This document shows, in pieces, positions 8,762 to 17,828 of a DNA stretch of 64,000 nucleotides. The position numbers were made by a program, and so were the translations under genes. Below the pieces are notes generated by a model, which was given only the letters and a program-made list of their open reading frames with translations, ran no database searches and was not told the origin of the DNA. This stretch comes from Lachnospiraceae bacterium P6B14. GTDB taxonomy: Bacteria; Bacillota; Clostridia; Lachnospirales; Lachnospiraceae. Numbering within the stretch: position 1 is the first letter of the stretch; each line of letters starts with the position of its first letter. Where the stretch lies: the NCBI GenBank assembly GCA_000687695.1, contig JHWZ01000004.1, forward strand, positions 157,237 to 221,236, written 5' to 3'.

Positions 8762-9928
8762 TTACTTTATTGTTCTTACACGAATAACCTCAGGTATAGC
8801 TTCGAGATCTTTTACTACCTGCTCCGAAATCGGAGAACATACATCGAGTACCGAGTAAGCAAAATTGCCCTTTGATTTATTCCACATGTTCTCGATGTTT
8901 ACATCATCCTTAGCGAACACATTTGTGAACTGAGTCAGCATTTTCGGAAGATTCTTATGAAGGATAGTGATACGTCCCTCTGTCTGGCAGATACCTGCAT
9001 CTGTATTCGGATAGTTCACTGAGTTTCTGATATTTCCGTTGTCGATAAAGTCTCTGATCTCACGAGCAGCCATCTTTGCACAGTTATCCTCAGACTCCTG
9101 AGTAGATGCTCCGAGATGCGGAGTGACTGTAGTATTCGGAAGGTTTACTGTAGTCGGGTTCGGGAAGTCAACGAAGTAGTGACCTACCTTGCCGCTCTCA
9201 AGTGCAGCCTTCATATCATCCTCATTTACCAGAGTGTCTCGTGAGAGATTCAGAATAACAACTCCGTCCTTCATCTTGTCAAATGCTTCCTTATTGAGCA
9301 TGCCCTTGGTAGCGTCAAGGAGAGGCACATGGATAGTGATATAATCACAGATCTCATAGAGCTCTTCGTTTGACTTAACCATAGTCACGTCTCTGGTCAT
9401 GTTTACGGCGTTCTCTATGGAGATGTAAGGATCACATCCGTATACATCCATACCAAGACGGTTAGCGGCATTTGCCACGATAACACCGATGGCACCGAGG
9501 CCGATGATACCCAGCTTTTTACCCTTGATCTCAGTACCGGCAAACGACTTCTTTGCCTTTTCGGCAGACTTCGCGATATCCGGATCATCCTTGTTATCCT
9601 TGCACCATCTGATACCGCCTGCGATATCACGTGCTGACAGAAGAAGCGCTGCGATCGTCAGTTCCTTAACTCCATTTGCATTTGCACCCGGAGTATTGAA
9701 TACTACGATACCCTGCTCAGCGCACTTCTCAAGCGGGATATTGTTTACACCGGCACCTGCACGGGCCACTGCCAAAAGGCTGTCCGGCAGATCCATATCA
9801 TGCATAACTGCGGATCTGACCAAAACCGCTGTGGCCTCATCGAGGTTTTCGGTGATCTCATAATCATCAGGCAACATCTCCAAACCGCACTCTGCGATCG
9901 GATTTAAGCATTTAACTTTAACACTCAT
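8762..9928 (-). CDS. serA: D-3-phosphoglycerate dehydrogenase with ACT domain
   Basis: A 388-residue NAD-dependent dehydrogenase for the first step of serine synthesis. The substrate-binding part has RAGAGVNNIPLEKCAEQGI and FNTPGANANGVKELTI. The nucleotide fold shows GKKLGIIGLGAIGVIVANAA with an Asp after the second strand. The catalytic region contains LNLSRDTLV and TPHLGASTQESEDNCA with the active-site His. The last ~75 residues form an ACT regulatory domain (GRITILHKNLPKMLTQFTNV), which in other SerA proteins senses serine; that role here is inference. It follows serC in the direction of transcription; a short hairpin in the serC-serA gap (about 9967-9991) has no T-run, so readthrough is expected. 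Confidence 0.95.
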   Translation of the reverse strand: MSVKVKCLNPIAECGLEMLPDDYEITENLDEATAVLVRSAVMHDMDLPDSLLAVARAGAGVNNIPLEKCAEQGIVVFNTPGANANGVKELTIAALLLSARDIAGGIRWCKDNKDDPDIAKSAEKAKKSFAGTEIKGKKLGIIGLGAIGVIVANAANRLGMDVYGCDPYISIENAVNMTRDVTMVKSNEELYEICDYITIHVPLLDATKGMLNKEAFDKMKDGVVILNLSRDTLVNEDDMKAALESGKVGHYFVDFPNPTTVNLPNTTVTPHLGASTQESEDNCAKMAAREIRDFIDNGNIRNSVNYPNTDAGICQTEGRITILHKNLPKMLTQFTNVFAKDDVNIENMWNKSKGNFAYSVLDVCSPISEQVVKDLEAIPEVIRVRTIK

Positions 9929-9994
9929 TTCATATAACCTACTTTCTATAATGTTTTATGATATACAGGGGCATGCGGTTCAGCCGCCCCTATT

Positions 9995-11077
9995 TTACTT
10001 GTTGGCTTTCTCAAACTCTGTCATAAACTCTACGAGCTTCTCGACACCCGCCTTCGGCATAGCGTTGTAGATACTTGCGCGCATACCGCCAACTGAACGA
10101 TGTCCCTTGAGGTTCTCTAATCCTGCTGCCTTGGACTCTGCAACAAACTTAGCATCAAGCTCATCGTTACCGGTGATGAAAGGAACATTCATAAGTGATC
10201 TGTCTTCCTTACGAACAGTACCCTTGAACATATCAGACTGGTCGAGGAAGTCATAAAGGATCTTTGCCTTCTCCTCGTTTCTGGTCTTCATTGCAGCAAG
10301 TCCACCGTTAGCCTTCAACCACTTGAATACCTTACCGCAGATGTAGATACCATAGCACGGCGGAGTATTGAAAAGTGATCCTGCGTCTGCCTGAGTTTTG
10401 TACTTCAGCATTGTCGGTACATACTCAGCGAGGTCATCGCGGATAAGATCCTTTCTGATAATAACGATCGTCACACCTGCAGGTCCGATGTTCTTCTGAA
10501 CACCACCGTAGATCACGGCGTACTTGTTTACATCTACAGGCTCCGAAAGGAAGCATGAAGAAACATCAGCTACGAGATCTTTTCCTTTGGTATTTGGCAG
10601 ATTCCAGAACTTTGTTCCATAAATCGTATTATTCTCACAGATATATACATAGTCTGCATCGTCATCGATCGGCAGATCAGAGCAGTCCGGAATGTATGAG
10701 AATGTCTCATCCTCTGAGGAAGCAACCTTTACGGCTTTACCGTATTTCTGAGCCTCCTGCCATGCCTTCTTTGCCCACTGTCCTGTTACGATATAGTCTG
10801 CAACTCCGTTTTTCATCAGATTCATCGGAATAGCTGAGAACTGTGTCCAGGCACCTCCCTGTAAAAAGAGCACCTCGTAATTCTCCGGAATTCCCATCAG
10901 CTCACGAAGATCAGCCTCAGCGGTCTTGATGATATCATCGTATACCTTTGAACGATGACTCATCTCCATAACAGACATACCTGATCCCTGATAATCAAGC
11001 ATCTCCGCTGCTGCTTCCTTCAGAACCTCCTCCGGCAGTACGGCCGGACCTGCTGAAAAGTTGTACACTCTACCCAT
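9995..11077 (-). CDS. serC: phosphoserine aminotransferase
   Basis: A 360-residue class V PLP aminotransferase converting 3-phosphohydroxypyruvate to phosphoserine. Seen are the N-terminal YNFSAGPAVLPEEVLKEAA, SGMSVMEMSHRSKVYDDI, FLQGGAWTQFSAIPMN, the PLP-lysine segment GGVQKNIGPAGVTIVIIRKD, and GHRSVGGMRASIYNAMP near the C-terminus, all typical of SerC. Length matches the family. Directly downstream of ilvB and upstream of serA, it forms a serine module embedded in the branched-chain amino acid operon. No serB was seen in the window. Confidence 0.96.
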   Translation of the reverse strand: MGRVYNFSAGPAVLPEEVLKEAAAEMLDYQGSGMSVMEMSHRSKVYDDIIKTAEADLRELMGIPENYEVLFLQGGAWTQFSAIPMNLMKNGVADYIVTGQWAKKAWQEAQKYGKAVKVASSEDETFSYIPDCSDLPIDDDADYVYICENNTIYGTKFWNLPNTKGKDLVADVSSCFLSEPVDVNKYAVIYGGVQKNIGPAGVTIVIIRKDLIRDDLAEYVPTMLKYKTQADAGSLFNTPPCYGIYICGKVFKWLKANGGLAAMKTRNEEKAKILYDFLDQSDMFKGTVRKEDRSLMNVPFITGNDELDAKFVAESKAAGLENLKGHRSVGGMRASIYNAMPKAGVEKLVEFMTEFEKANK

Positions 11078-11097
11078 TTTTTCTCTCCTACCTTTCC

Positions 11098-12789
11098 TTA
11101 TGAGTTTTCTTTTTCTTTATTCAGATCTTTTTCATCGAAAGAGCTGTCGATCGGCTTTCCCGGTGCGACCATCGGCCACACCTTTTCATCCTGATCTATC
11201 AGAACCTCGATCAGTGTCGGTGCCGTGCCATCAGCTGCAAGCCTTATGGCATCGTCAAGCTCTTCTCTTTTTGTGACGCGGATGGCTCTCGCCCCCATCG
11301 CCTCGGCTACCTTGCAGTAGTCGACTTTATCCTCAAGCACTGTCTGGGAATAATGCTTGTTGTAGAACAGTGTCTGCCACTGTCTGACCATCCCAAGTGC
11401 ATGATTGTTAAACACAACCTCGATGATCGGAATATCATAACGTGTCGCTGTCGCGATCTCGTTCATGTTCATCCTGAAACATCCGTCTCCCGCGAAGTTG
11501 ACCACTATGTTATCAGGACATCCGACCTTCGCCCCTATCGCGGCTCCGAGTCCGTAACCCATGGTACCCATACCGCCTGATGTCAGCAGATGACGTGGTT
11601 TGCGGTATTTGTAGAACTGCGCTGCCCACATCTGATGCTGTCCGACGTCTGTCGCGATGATCGCATCCGATCCAAGTATCTCCGAGAATCTCTCAACCAC
11701 ATACGGTCCCGAGAGTCCCTCGTCAGGATAGGTCATCGGAAGCGCTTCCTTGCGCGCGAACACCTTATCCATCCATTCTTTATGATACTGATCCTCGAGC
11801 TTATCATTCAGCTTCTGCAGTGCGACCTTCAGGTCTCCTATCACTGCATGGTCGACGAGGAGATTTTTATCTATCTCAACCTCATCGACATCTATCTGAA
11901 GCTTGTCAGCCATCGGTGCAAACTTAGACGCGTCTCCGAGCACCCTGTCTGAGAACCTGGTTCCGAGCGCGATCAAAAGATCACATTCCGTTACACACAG
12001 GTTTGACGTTTTGGTTCCGTGCATTCCGAGCATTCCCGTGTACCTAGGGTCATCTCCGTCAAATGCACCCTTGCCCATAAGTGTATCCGTGACAGGTGCG
12101 TCGACTTTTTTAACAAACTCGCGAAGCTCTTCATCAGCCTCCGATATTACAGCTCCACCGCCGACAAATATCATCGGCTTTTTGGACTTGTGGATCATAT
12201 CGATCGCTTTGTCTATCGCCTCATCCGTGATACCCACAGACTTTCTTTCAACCTGCTCGGGCTTCATCGGTGAGAACTCGGCGAGCGCCGCTGTTACATC
12301 CTTCGTGATATCTACGAGCACAGGCCCCGGCCTTCCGGTCTTCGCTATCGTAAATGCTCTGCGGATACAGTCCGCAAGCTGTGTTACATCCTTTACAATA
12401 AAGCTGTGCTTGGTGATCGGCATCGTGATACCCGCTATATCGACCTCCTGGAAGCTGTCCTTCCCGAGAAGCGACAGCGTCACGTTTGCGGTGATCGCCA
12501 CCATCGGTACCGAATCCATATAGGCGGTTCCGATTCCCGTTACCAGATTCATCGCTCCGGGTCCGCTTGTCGCCATACAGACGCCTACCTTTCCCGTCGC
12601 TCTCGCATATCCGTCAGCCGCATGCGCCGCTCCCTGTTCGTGGGATGTGAGCACATGTCTTATCTGCTGCTTGTAACGATACAGCTCATCGTATATATTC
12701 AGGATCGCGCCACCGGGATAACCGAACACCGTATCCACGCCCTGCTCTAACAGGCACTCGATGACGATCTGAGATCCGTTTAACTGCAT
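11098..12789 (-). CDS. ilvB: acetolactate synthase, large (catalytic) subunit
   Basis: A 563-residue thiamine-diphosphate enzyme condensing pyruvate (or pyruvate and 2-oxobutyrate), the first common step to Val, Leu and Ile. The catalytic Glu motif HEQGAAHAADGYARATGKVG lies near residue 48-67, and ATSGPGAMNLVTGI follows. The ThDP/Mg motif is GDGCFRMNMNEIAT...NNHALGMVRQWQ near 450-485. Biosynthetic rather than catabolic identity is suggested by the FAD-binding central domain and the neighbours ilvD and leuB. The regulatory subunit ilvN and the reductoisomerase ilvC are absent from the window. Confidence 0.95.
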   Translation of the reverse strand: MQLNGSQIVIECLLEQGVDTVFGYPGGAILNIYDELYRYKQQIRHVLTSHEQGAAHAADGYARATGKVGVCMATSGPGAMNLVTGIGTAYMDSVPMVAITANVTLSLLGKDSFQEVDIAGITMPITKHSFIVKDVTQLADCIRRAFTIAKTGRPGPVLVDITKDVTAALAEFSPMKPEQVERKSVGITDEAIDKAIDMIHKSKKPMIFVGGGAVISEADEELREFVKKVDAPVTDTLMGKGAFDGDDPRYTGMLGMHGTKTSNLCVTECDLLIALGTRFSDRVLGDASKFAPMADKLQIDVDEVEIDKNLLVDHAVIGDLKVALQKLNDKLEDQYHKEWMDKVFARKEALPMTYPDEGLSGPYVVERFSEILGSDAIIATDVGQHQMWAAQFYKYRKPRHLLTSGGMGTMGYGLGAAIGAKVGCPDNIVVNFAGDGCFRMNMNEIATATRYDIPIIEVVFNNHALGMVRQWQTLFYNKHYSQTVLEDKVDYCKVAEAMGARAIRVTKREELDDAIRLAADGTAPTLIEVLIDQDEKVWPMVAPGKPIDSSFDEKDLNKEKENS

Positions 12790-12805
12790 TATTATTACTC
12801 CTTAC

Positions 12806-12844
12806 AAAAATGCCACGACACAAAACCCGTGTCTTCACATTTTT
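12806..12844 (-). terminator. possible intercistronic hairpin between ilvD and ilvB
   Basis: Read on the minus strand the gap holds AAAAATG and CATTTTT arms around an inner GACAC/GTGTC stem with a 7-base loop and a 4x4 internal loop. The T-run is part of the closing arm. It could act as a partial terminator that lowers ilvB, serC and downstream expression relative to leuB and ilvD, or as an mRNA processing or stability element. The stem is weak, so confidence is low. Confidence 0.3.
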
Positions 12845-12860
12845 CTGTATTTCTGTTTGA

Positions 12861-14519
12861 TCACTTGAGTATAGCACCCTCGCTGCCGCTTGTTACCATG
12901 TTTGCGTAACGGGCGAGGTATCCGTCCTTCACTCGAGGCTCACGAGGCGTCCATGCTGCTCTTCTCTTCTCCAGCTCTTCATCTGATACCTTTACATTCA
13001 GAGTATTTGCCGGAATATCAACTGCTATGATATCGCCTTCCTCGATTAGAGCGATCGGTCCGCCCACAGCTGCCTCAGGTGAGATATGTCCGATGGAAGC
13101 TCCACGGCTTGCGCCGGAGAAACGTCCGTCCGTGATCAGTGCCACGCTGGAGCCGAGTCCCATTCCTGCAATAGCGGATGTCGGGTTCAGCATCTCTCTC
13201 ATTCCCGGACCACCCTTCGGTCCCTCGTAACGGATGACTACCACGTCACCCTCAACTATCTTTCCGCCCTTGATAGCGTCGATAGCATCCTCCTCGCAAT
13301 CAAACACTCTTGCCGGTCCCTCATGCACCATCATCTCAGGCACAACTGCGGAACGCTTAACCACGCCACCATCCGGTGCGATATTTCCTTTAAGCACTGC
13401 GATACCGCCTGTCTCAGAGTAAGGATTATCAATCGGGCGGATAACCTCAGGATCGAGGTTGATCGCATTTGCTATATTTTCCTTAACGGTCTTTCCTGTT
13501 GCTGTCATACAGTCAGTGTTCAAAAGACCCTTCTTATCAAGCTCATTCATTACAGCGTACACACCGCCTGCCTCGTTGAGCTGCTCCATGTAGGTGTGTC
13601 CTGCCGGAGCAAGGTGGCAAAGGTTAGGTGTCTTTGCTGAGATATCATTTGCGATATCGAGATCAAGCTTTACTCCTGCCTCATGTGCGATAGCCGGGAG
13701 ATGAAGCATTGTATTTGTCGAGCATCCGAGCGCCATATCTACTGTCATCGCGTTCATAAACGCTTTCTCGGTCATGATATCACGCGGACGGATATTTTTC
13801 TTATACAGATCCATAACCGCCATACCTGCGTGCTTTGCAAGCTTGATCCTGTCTGAGTATACTGCAGGGATGGTTCCGTTTCCTCTGAGTCCCATTCCGA
13901 TAGCCTCAGTCAGGCAGTTCATGGAGTTTGCGGTGTACATACCCGAGCAGGATCCGCATGTCGGGCAGGCATGCTGTACGAAATCGTCAACCTGCTCCTC
14001 TGTCATCTTTCCTGCTGCGTGAGCACCTACCGCCTCAAACATACTTGAGAGTGATGTGCGCTTGCCCTGTACGTGACCGGCGAGCATCGGACCGCCGCTG
14101 ACGAATACTGTCGGGACATTTACTCTGGCTGCTGCCATAAGAAGTCCCGGAACATTTTTATCACAGTTAGGGATCATAACGAGTGCGTCGAAAGCATGTG
14201 CTCTCGCCATACACTCGGTGGAGTCGGCGATGAGGTCACGGGTTACCAGTGAGTATTTCATGCCGACGTGTCCCATGGCGATTCCATCGCAGACCGCGAT
14301 AGCCGGGAACACGATCGGTGTTCCGCCTGCCATTGCTACTCCCTGCTTTACGGCTTCTGTTATCTTGTCAAGGTTCATATGGCCCGGTACGATCTCGTTG
14401 TAGGAGCTGACGATGCCGACGAGCGGACGATCAAGTTCCTCTTTGGTCATTCCCAGCGCGTTGAAAAGTGAACGCTGAGGTGCTGTGGCCATACCCTGTT
14501 TTACTGAATCACTATTCAT
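12861..14519 (-). CDS. ilvD: dihydroxy-acid dehydratase
   Basis: A 552-residue IlvD/Edd enzyme that dehydrates dihydroxy-acids to the 2-keto acids of Val and Ile. The iron-sulfur cysteines are visible in [17 protein letters not shown] and [42 protein letters not shown], the active-site strand region, is near the C-terminus, and the protein ends at normal family length with [16 protein letters not shown]. The first ten residues ([10 protein letters not shown]) precede the usual APQRSL start region. The gene follows leuB by 17 bases, so they are cotranscribed. Confidence 0.96.
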   Translation of the reverse strand: MNSDSVKQGMATAPQRSLFNALGMTKEELDRPLVGIVSSYNEIVPGHMNLDKITEAVKQGVAMAGGTPIVFPAIAVCDGIAMGHVGMKYSLVTRDLIADSTECMARAHAFDALVMIPNCDKNVPGLLMAAARVNVPTVFVSGGPMLAGHVQGKRTSLSSMFEAVGAHAAGKMTEEQVDDFVQHACPTCGSCSGMYTANSMNCLTEAIGMGLRGNGTIPAVYSDRIKLAKHAGMAVMDLYKKNIRPRDIMTEKAFMNAMTVDMALGCSTNTMLHLPAIAHEAGVKLDLDIANDISAKTPNLCHLAPAGHTYMEQLNEAGGVYAVMNELDKKGLLNTDCMTATGKTVKENIANAINLDPEVIRPIDNPYSETGGIAVLKGNIAPDGGVVKRSAVVPEMMVHEGPARVFDCEEDAIDAIKGGKIVEGDVVVIRYEGPKGGPGMREMLNPTSAIAGMGLGSSVALITDGRFSGASRGASIGHISPEAAVGGPIALIEEGDIIAVDIPANTLNVKVSDEELEKRRAAWTPREPRVKDGYLARYANMVTSGSEGAILK

Positions 14520-14540
14520 GATATCCTCCTTCCGAAATCA

Positions 14541-15623
14541 CTATATATTTGATGTGATGATATCGCCCATTTCGATGCAGCCAACCTTCTTCATACCATC
14601 GCTGTAAATATCACCTGTTCTGTAACCATCCTTGAGAACTGCCTTAACCGCATTCTCAATGGCATCTGCCTCAGCTTGTAAATCAAAGCTGTAACGAAGC
14701 ATCATTGCGACTGAAAGGATGGTCGCGATCGGATTTGCTTTATCCTGGCCTGCGATGTCAGGAGCTGATCCGTGGCTCGGCTCGTAGAGACCGAACGTTC
14801 CCTCGGCGAGTGAAGCTGACGGAAGCATACCGAGTGAACCGGTTGTCATCGATGCCTCATCCGAGAGGATATCACCGAACATGTTCTCGGTAACAACTAC
14901 ATCGAACTGCTTCGGATCACTGACAAGCTCCATAGCACACGCGTCAACGAGCATGTCACTGAGTTCCACCTCAGGATAGTCCTTTGCGACATCTGCTACC
15001 ACCTTACGCCACAGGCGGGAGGTATCGAGCACGTTTGCCTTGTCGACGCTGCAAACCTTCTTGTCACGCTTCATGGCAATCTCGAAGGCCTTCTTTGCGA
15101 TACGTCTGATCTCTGATTCAGCGTAGATGCAGGTATCAGCTGCAGTCATCTCACCATTTACCTCTTTTGTATATCTGTCACCGAAGTAAAGGCCCCCGGT
15201 GAGCTCTCTTACGATCACATAGTCAAAACCACCTTTTGATCTGTCATCCTTCAGAGGACACGCACCTGCGAGCTCCTCAAAAAGGATCGCAGGACGAAGA
15301 TTACAGAAAAGGCCCAAGCCCTTACGTATCTTCAAAAGTCCAGCCTCAGGACGCTTTTCCGGCGGAAGCTCATACCAGCTGTCCACTCCGACCCTTCCGC
15401 CTACCGCACCAAGCAGTACGGCGTCAGCAGCCTTTGCGCGCTCCAAGGTCTCATCTGTCAAAGGATCTCCGAACTTGTCGATCGAGCATCCGCCCATATA
15501 GAGCTCCTCATACTCAAACTCATGTCCGTAGACTGTTCCTATCTTGTCCAGAACCTTTTTCGCCTCTCTGACGATCTCAGGTCCGATCCCGTCGCCCGGA
15601 ATCACAGCAATATGGTATTTCAT
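14541..15623 (-). CDS. leuB: 3-isopropylmalate dehydrogenase
   Basis: A 360-residue decarboxylating dehydrogenase for the third step of leucine synthesis. Motifs are [28 protein letters not shown], the substrate-loop [51 protein letters not shown] with Mg-binding Asp residues, and [18 protein letters not shown]. It is the first gene of the leftward operon, about 100 bp downstream of a consensus promoter. GGAGG lies 8 bases before the ATG. isopropylmalate synthase and isomerase genes are not in the window. Confidence 0.96.
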   Translation of the reverse strand: MKYHIAVIPGDGIGPEIVREAKKVLDKIGTVYGHEFEYEELYMGGCSIDKFGDPLTDETLERAKAADAVLLGAVGGRVGVDSWYELPPEKRPEAGLLKIRKGLGLFCNLRPAILFEELAGACPLKDDRSKGGFDYVIVRELTGGLYFGDRYTKEVNGEMTAADTCIYAESEIRRIAKKAFEIAMKRDKKVCSVDKANVLDTSRLWRKVVADVAKDYPEVELSDMLVDACAMELVSDPKQFDVVVTENMFGDILSDEASMTTGSLGMLPSASLAEGTFGLYEPSHGSAPDIAGQDKANPIATILSVAMMLRYSFDLQAEADAIENAVKAVLKDGYRTGDIYSDGMKKVGCIEMGDIITSNI

Positions 15624-15703
15624 CGGTTATTCCTCCATTTTTCGGGGGTGCCGCTGTTTTCCGGCAACCCGTCTCCGATAAGTCTTTTCTTATATTTATG
15701 CAT
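15620..15703 (-). CDS. possible 27-codon leader ORF overlapping the leuB start
   Basis: In the ~95-nt leuB leader an ATG at 15703 opens a 27-codon frame whose TGA overlaps the leuB ATG (ATGA). A GGAG sits 4 bases before the ATG, closer than usual. An imperfect 9-bp hairpin (GGGTTGCCG with CGGCACCCC, one mismatch) lies inside it, just before the leuB ribosome binding site. The frame has no run of Leu, Val or Ile codons, so it is not a classic attenuation peptide. It may be a translational-coupling leader or chance. Confidence 0.2.
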   Translation of the reverse strand: MHKYKKRLIGDGLPENSGTPEKWRNNR

Positions 15704-15724
15704 GATACTCCATACTGAAACAAA

Positions 15725-15753
15725 ATTATATAATAAACCACGCCTTATGTCAA
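15725..15753 (-). promoter_or_regulatory. consensus sigma-A promoter for the leuB operon
   Basis: On the minus strand TTGACA (15753-15748) and TATAAT (15730-15725) are both perfect and 17 bases apart. The predicted start site is near 15718, giving a leader of about 95 nt. The TGA stop codon of the upstream zinc-ribbon gene lies inside the -35 element, so the two transcription units abut without a terminator between them. Confidence 0.85.
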
Positions 15754-16529
15754 CTGCCAAATATCTTCTGCAATACGTCAAATCCTGACTTTATATCCAG
15801 ATCAGAGAGGTCATCTCCGTCCCTGGCAAGTATCAATGCACCCATGGTGCCGACTTTACCTCCGTTGTCATCTACTATACACCAGATCCGGCCATCCCTG
15901 TACTCCAGTCTTTCGCCAATGGATCCGCCAATGAAATCATCGAGCGGCTTTCCGTTTTTGCCCGTGATCGTAAGATTGATCCCATCCAATTTCCAGTTGA
16001 TATCCTGGGAATTACCGGAATAAAAGATCAAACCATCTCCGTCATACATAATATCGATCTCAACGGTATCACCCAGACTCCCATCCGGATCACCAAGCTT
16101 AGGATCAATATTATACCCCATAATATTTACGGCAACAACCTTATAATTACCGACTATCTCATCCTTTGGTTTTTTAATAAATGCAAAGTACGCCATCACC
16201 AGGCCGCCTATCACAAGCAGCGAAATAAATCCGATAAGAATAAAAGCAAGTGGCGATTTCTTTTTCTTCTGCAGCTCCTGCGTCTGAGCATACGACATAT
16301 ACTCCTGTCCATAGTTTGGCTGCGTATATGCGCTCTCCTGTCCATACGGACTCTCCTGCACAGACTCCACGGTAGACTCCTGTCCGTACGGGCTCTCCTG
16401 CGCAGGCTCCACCTGTGGCTGGTGCAGCTGCTCCTCCATCGGACTTGGTACTACCGGCTGCCTGCTCCCACACATACTGCAGAAAGCCGACCCATCGGCA
16501 ATCTTCGCTCCACAATTAGTACAAAACAT
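15750..16529 (-). CDS. zinc-ribbon membrane protein of unknown function
   Basis: A 259-residue protein. Residues 1-22 are a zinc ribbon with CTNCGAKIADGSAFCSMCG (two CxxC pairs). Residues ~25-95 form a Gln/Ser/Glu/Pro linker with ESPYGQES repeats. After a KKKK stop-transfer-like run comes one membrane helix (about 107-130, PLAFILIGFISLLVIGGLVM). The remaining ~130 residues, predicted extracytoplasmic, look beta-rich (GNYKVVAVNIMGYNIDP) like a lipocalin-type or DUF-type sensor domain. The start is fixed by GGAGGA 8 bases before the ATG at 16529; the longer frame upstream has no site. The protein at 22165-22920 has the same layout. Function unknown; membrane stress sensing is only a guess. Confidence 0.82.
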   Translation of the reverse strand: MFCTNCGAKIADGSAFCSMCGSRQPVVPSPMEEQLHQPQVEPAQESPYGQESTVESVQESPYGQESAYTQPNYGQEYMSYAQTQELQKKKKSPLAFILIGFISLLVIGGLVMAYFAFIKKPKDEIVGNYKVVAVNIMGYNIDPKLGDPDGSLGDTVEIDIMYDGDGLIFYSGNSQDINWKLDGINLTITGKNGKPLDDFIGGSIGERLEYRDGRIWCIVDDNGGKVGTMGALILARDGDDLSDLDIKSGFDVLQKIFGS

Positions 16530-16575
16530 ATCAAAACTCCTCCATTGATTGCAATTTACACGCGTCAACATGCTA

Positions 16576-16604
16576 ATTTTATCAGATTTGCAACTTTTTA
16601 GCAA
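16576..16604 (-). promoter_or_regulatory. probable promoter of the zinc-ribbon gene
   Basis: On the minus strand TTGCTA (16604-16599) and TAAAAT (16581-16576) are separated by 17 bases. The predicted start is about 40 bases before the ATG at 16529. It is divergent from, and 8 bases away from, the plus-strand transporter promoter. Confidence 0.6.
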
Positions 16605-16612
16605 GTTTTTCC

Positions 16613-16641
16613 TTGACAAGTGTATCCGCCTGAGTTATAAT
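16613..16641 (+). promoter_or_regulatory. consensus promoter of the metal-exporter gene
   Basis: TTGACA (16613-16618) and TATAAT (16636-16641) are perfect with a 17-base spacer. A 12-bp inverted repeat, CTACA-TG-TGTAG (16658-16669), lies about 10-20 bases after the expected start site and could be a repressor site. CATATG then occurs twice (16680-16694 region). The leader is only ~70 nt, too short for a yybP-ykoY-type manganese riboswitch. Confidence 0.8.
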
Positions 16642-16717
16642 CTCATCCATGATCGTACTACATGTGTAGAAAATATTGAGCATATGTTCATATGTTAAAA
16701 AGAGAGAGGAGAAAACA

Positions 16718-17605
16718 ATGTGGGACACAATCTGTGATATACTTTTAGACGCGGGATTGGATACGCTGAAGCTGATACCATTCCTGTTTGTAACCTATCT
16801 AATAATGGAGTGGTTCGAGCACAGGATGGAGACAAAATCTCAGTCTGCCGTCCTGAAGGCAGGTCGCCTCGGCCCTCTGATCGGTGGTCTCGTCGGCGCG
16901 GCTCCGCAATGCGGATTCTCAGCCGCAGCATCCAGCCTTTTTTCAGGTGGCATGATCACAGCCGGAACGCTTATCGCGGTATTTTTATCAACCTCAGATG
17001 AGATGCTTCCGATATTTATCTCTGAGCAGGTTCCGGTGCCTACCATGATAAAGATCCTTGCGACAAAGGCTGTGATGGGTATCGTATTCGGATTCCTATT
17101 GGATCTCGTCTACCATGGCATGATGAAACGACCTCTCAGATATAAAAATATCACGAACCCTCATTCGGTTCATGATGTCTGCGAGAACGAGCATTGCAAA
17201 TGTGAGGAAGGCATATTCAAATCCGCCATCTTCCACACTCTGCAGATAACTCTGTTTATATTTATATTCAGTCTGATAATCGGAGGAATAGTTGAGGGAG
17301 TCGGCGAGGATGCAATCTCCGGAATATTTACCGGCATCCCTGTCGTCGGAGAACTGATCGCCGGATTGGTGGGACTCATCCCGAACTGCGCGGCATCAGT
17401 CGTTATCACCGAGCTCTACTTAGATGGCGTCATCGGAGCAGGCCCGATGATCACAGGCCTTCTGGTCAGTGCCGGCGTTGGACTTTTGGTCCTCTTCCGC
17501 CTGAACAGAAAGCACCTGAAACAGAACCTCGCCATAGTCGGCTATCTCTATATCATAGGAGTACTATTAGGAATAGTTGTAGATCTGTTGCATCTGAAAT
17601 TCTAA
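16718..17605 (+). CDS. putative manganese/heavy-metal exporter (ArsP_2-like 10-TM family)
   Basis: A 295-residue polytopic protein resembling the family annotated as putative 10-TM heavy-metal exporter or putative manganese transporter. It has two homologous halves, each with a Gly-rich segment holding a conserved Cys in the membrane: GLVGAAPQCGFSAAASSLF in the first and GLVGLIPNCAASVVITELY in the second. Both are followed by an acidic residue pair or helix. Between the halves is a Cys/His/Glu-rich cytosolic loop (CENEHCKCEEG) that could bind metal. The start follows GAGAGGAG at 7 bases; an ATG 14 codons upstream has no site. The gene stands alone on the plus strand, with its own consensus promoter. 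The metal is not determined by sequence. Confidence 0.8.
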   Translation: MWDTICDILLDAGLDTLKLIPFLFVTYLIMEWFEHRMETKSQSAVLKAGRLGPLIGGLVGAAPQCGFSAAASSLFSGGMITAGTLIAVFLSTSDEMLPIFISEQVPVPTMIKILATKAVMGIVFGFLLDLVYHGMMKRPLRYKNITNPHSVHDVCENEHCKCEEGIFKSAIFHTLQITLFIFIFSLIIGGIVEGVGEDAISGIFTGIPVVGELIAGLVGLIPNCAASVVITELYLDGVIGAGPMITGLLVSAGVGLLVLFRLNRKHLKQNLAIVGYLYIIGVLLGIVVDLLHLKF

Positions 17606-17607
17606 AA

Positions 17608-17822
17608 GAGCAATTCGAGATGCATATCACTGATCACATTCGGAATACTAAACGAGCAATTCGAGATGCATATCAACGTACAGGATGTATATCATACGTC
17701 GTTGCGCAGCGTGTGTATTTTACACGCGCACAACGTGACGTATGATAAAAAAGCGCAAGCGTGCCTGTACGTATATGCACTCGAATTGCTCGAATTAAAA
17801 TCCATGCACTCGAACTGCTCGA
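17608..17822. repeat. nested inverted-repeat element (215 bp) between convergent genes
   Basis: A 22-base sequence occurs at 17608-17629 and again at 17654-17675. Inverted, near-perfect partners lie at 17773-17792 and 17804-17822. Inside the inner pair, ACGTACAGG (17676-17684) pairs with CCTGTACGT (17764-17772). Within that, ATCATACGTC (17691-17700) pairs with GACGTATGAT, and a GCGTGT/ACACGC stem forms the tip. The whole can fold as one long imperfect hairpin of at least 140 nt. It fills the space between the exporter gene and hsp20. It may be a MITE-like mobile palindrome or a two-way terminator. No coding potential was seen. Confidence 0.8.
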
Positions 17823-17828
17823 TTTTGT

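Noticed and set aside
9967..9991. Hairpin in the serC-serA gap as a terminator
   Set aside because: The stem is short (about 6 bp plus 2) and the minus-strand transcript has no T-run after it.
15624..15753. T-box or other amino-acid riboswitch before leuB
   Set aside because: The leader is only about 95 nt with no T-box sequence and no terminator/antiterminator pair.
16642..16717. yybP-ykoY manganese riboswitch before the metal exporter
   Set aside because: The leader of ~70 nt is too short, and the expected conserved loops are not seen.
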